The position numbers and the translations under genes are program-made. Positions 4,630-5,789 of a stretch of 5,789 nucleotides of DNA are shown piece after piece. Under the pieces are notes generated by a model that was given only the letters and a program-made list of their open reading frames with translations, had not been told where the DNA came from and searched no databases. Origin of the DNA: Alphaproteobacteria bacterium UBA6062. Lineage in GTDB: Bacteria; Pseudomonadota; Alphaproteobacteria; Sneathiellales; Sneathiellaceae. Location of the stretch: contig DIYE01000052.1 in assembly GCA_002428885.1 (NCBI GenBank), forward strand, positions 1 to 5,789. Direction: 5' to 3'. The first letter of the stretch is position 1; each line of letters begins with the position of its first letter.

Positions 4630-5789
4630 ATGAACCGTCAGACAAAGAAGGGCGATCTCCGCCCGGATATCATTGACTTTTACGAACAGGACCCGGTTGA
4701 AGCCGATAAAGCATTTCTCGGACGGGTCGCCCATAAAAACCGTCGGGGTTTTCTAAAGGGCGCCGGTCTTGCCACCATGGGCGCTTTGCTTGGAACAGCC
4801 ATGCCGTTTCACCGGAACTTTCCGTCCGGCATGATCCCGGTTGCTTTTGCCGATGAAAACGGCCCGCTGGCCGGGAAGGATGGACTGACCCTTCTCAACG
4901 ACCGCCCGGTCAATGCTGAGACACCACCGCATCTGCTGGATGATGCCATCACACCAACGGCCCGTCACTTTATCCGTAATAACGGCATTCCGCCGGAAGA
5001 CGTAGATCCGGCGGCCTGGACGCTCACCGTTGATGGGCTGGTTGACAAGCCGATGACGTTGTCCATTGCTGACCTTAAATCAAAATTTGATGTGGTGACC
5101 ATGGCCCTCACCATCGAATGTGGCGGCAATGGTCGGGCCTTCTTTAATCCGCCTGCCAAAGGAAACCAGTGGACTTACGGCGCAGTCGCCTGCTCAAACT
5201 GGACCGGCGTTAGGTTGAAAGATGTCTTGAACGCTGTCGGTGTCAAGAAAGAGGCAATTTATACAGCTCATGTGGGCGCAGATGAGCATCTTTCCGGTAA
5301 GGAAGGAAAATTGCCGATTTCCCGCGGCATGCCGATTGAAAAGGCAATGACCGATGACATCCTGATTGCGTTTGAGCAGAACGGAAAGCCGCTGCATCCG
5401 ATGAATGGTGCACCGTTGCGGCTGGTCGTTCCGGGTTGGCCGGGCTCCTTGTCCCAGAAGTGGCTGACCCGTATCTATCTGCGGGATATCGTTCATGATG
5501 GCCCGAAAATGACCGGCAAAGCCTATCGGGTGCCGAACCGTCCTGTGGAGCCGGGTGAAAAAGTCGGAAAGAAAGACTTTGACATCATCGAACGGATGCC
5601 GGTTAAGTCCTTGATTACCGCACCGGCTACCGGCTCGACCACAGACAACAGTAAGGTGAATGTTCGCGGTCATGCCTGGTCCGGCGATCGGATCATAAAA
5701 TCTGTGGAAATCTCCCTCGATTTTGGTGTGACATGGCAGAAGGCTGAGCTCGACAAACCGGTTAATTCCGGGGCCTGGCAGAATTGGCG
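4630..5789 (+). CDS. Tat-exported sulfite oxidase-type molybdoenzyme, C-terminus cut by window edge
   Basis: The frame is open for 386 codons to the window end. Residues 37-57 hold a Tat signal, NRRGFLKGAGLATMGALLG, with the twin arginines at 38-39. The long n-region of about 37 residues is uncommon but supported by the AGGAGG site. Residues about 105-295 are the oxidoreductase molybdopterin-binding domain: TPTARHFIRNNG (107-118), WTLTVDGLVDKPM (130-142), the molybdenum-ligand Cys164 in TIECGGNGR, and HPMNGAPLRLVVPGWPG followed by SLSQKWLTRI (256-282). From about 320 on, the start of the C-terminal Mo-co dimerisation domain is seen (VNVRGHAWSG, then VEISLDFGVTW). Known of the family: such periplasmic enzymes oxidise sulfite to sulfate and pass electrons to a cytochrome c (SorA/SorB, SorT). 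I infer a sulfite dehydrogenase; a SoxC-like or other substrate role cannot be excluded. A cytochrome c gene may follow beyond the edge. No heme or cytochrome b5 domain is present in the visible part. Confidence 0.9.
   Translation, partial: MNRQTKKGDLRPDIIDFYEQDPVEADKAFLGRVAHKNRRGFLKGAGLATMGALLGTAMPFHRNFPSGMIPVAFADENGPLAGKDGLTLLNDRPVNAETPPHLLDDAITPTARHFIRNNGIPPEDVDPAAWTLTVDGLVDKPMTLSIADLKSKFDVVTMALTIECGGNGRAFFNPPAKGNQWTYGAVACSNWTGVRLKDVLNAVGVKKEAIYTAHVGADEHLSGKEGKLPISRGMPIEKAMTDDILIAFEQNGKPLHPMNGAPLRLVVPGWPGSLSQKWLTRIYLRDIVHDGPKMTGKAYRVPNRPVEPGEKVGKKDFDIIERMPVKSLITAPATGSTTDNSKVNVRGHAWSGDRIIKSVEISLDFGVTWQKAELDKPVNSGAWQNW

Noticed and set aside
4061..4645. Minus-strand open frame of 194 codons opposite the transglycosylase
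   Set aside because: It is antisense to the conserved SLT domain, lacks family motifs, and extends into the next gene's leader; it is a shadow.

Overview
The window most resembles a chromosomal segment of a moderate-GC Gram-negative proteobacterium, probably a marine-type alphaproteobacterium. This is inferred from codon use, the gene families present and a possible EcfG-type promoter; no rRNA or other marker gene is present to fix the taxonomy. There is no CRISPR array, tRNA, rRNA, integrase or insertion sequence.

Layout from left to right. (1) The left edge carries the N-terminal 216 codons of a reductive-dehalogenase-like (RdhA) protein on the minus strand, running out of the window. Its frame is fully open, but no ATG, GTG or TTG lies where the ribosome binding site points; the codon there is ATC. 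(2) A stretch of about 400 bases without an intact gene holds a decayed C-terminus of a molybdopterin-binding subunit of the xanthine dehydrogenase / isoquinoline 1-oxidoreductase family, plus an unrecognised protein-like segment in the same frame. (3) A secreted serine hydrolase of the class C beta-lactamase / family VIII esterase fold lies on the minus strand. (4) A short divergent intergenic region separates it from a TRIC/UPF0126 seven-helix membrane protein on the plus strand. (5) Next is a secreted, two-domain MltF-type lytic transglycosylase. (6) The right edge carries a Tat-exported, sulfite oxidase-type molybdoenzyme, cut at its C-terminus by the window end.

How the genes relate: the serine hydrolase and the lytic transglycosylase are both envelope proteins that could act on the cell wall or related amide and ester substrates. 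The TRIC protein is an inner-membrane channel. The sulfite oxidase homologue would act in the periplasm, probably passing electrons to a cytochrome c. The plus-strand genes are separated by 91-101 bases and each may have its own promoter, so no tight operon is evident. The most notable items are the RdhA homologue with its missing standard start, the broken molybdo-hydroxylase next to it, and a candidate stress-sigma promoter before the sulfite oxidase. I see no convincing evidence for a wholly new multi-gene system in this window.
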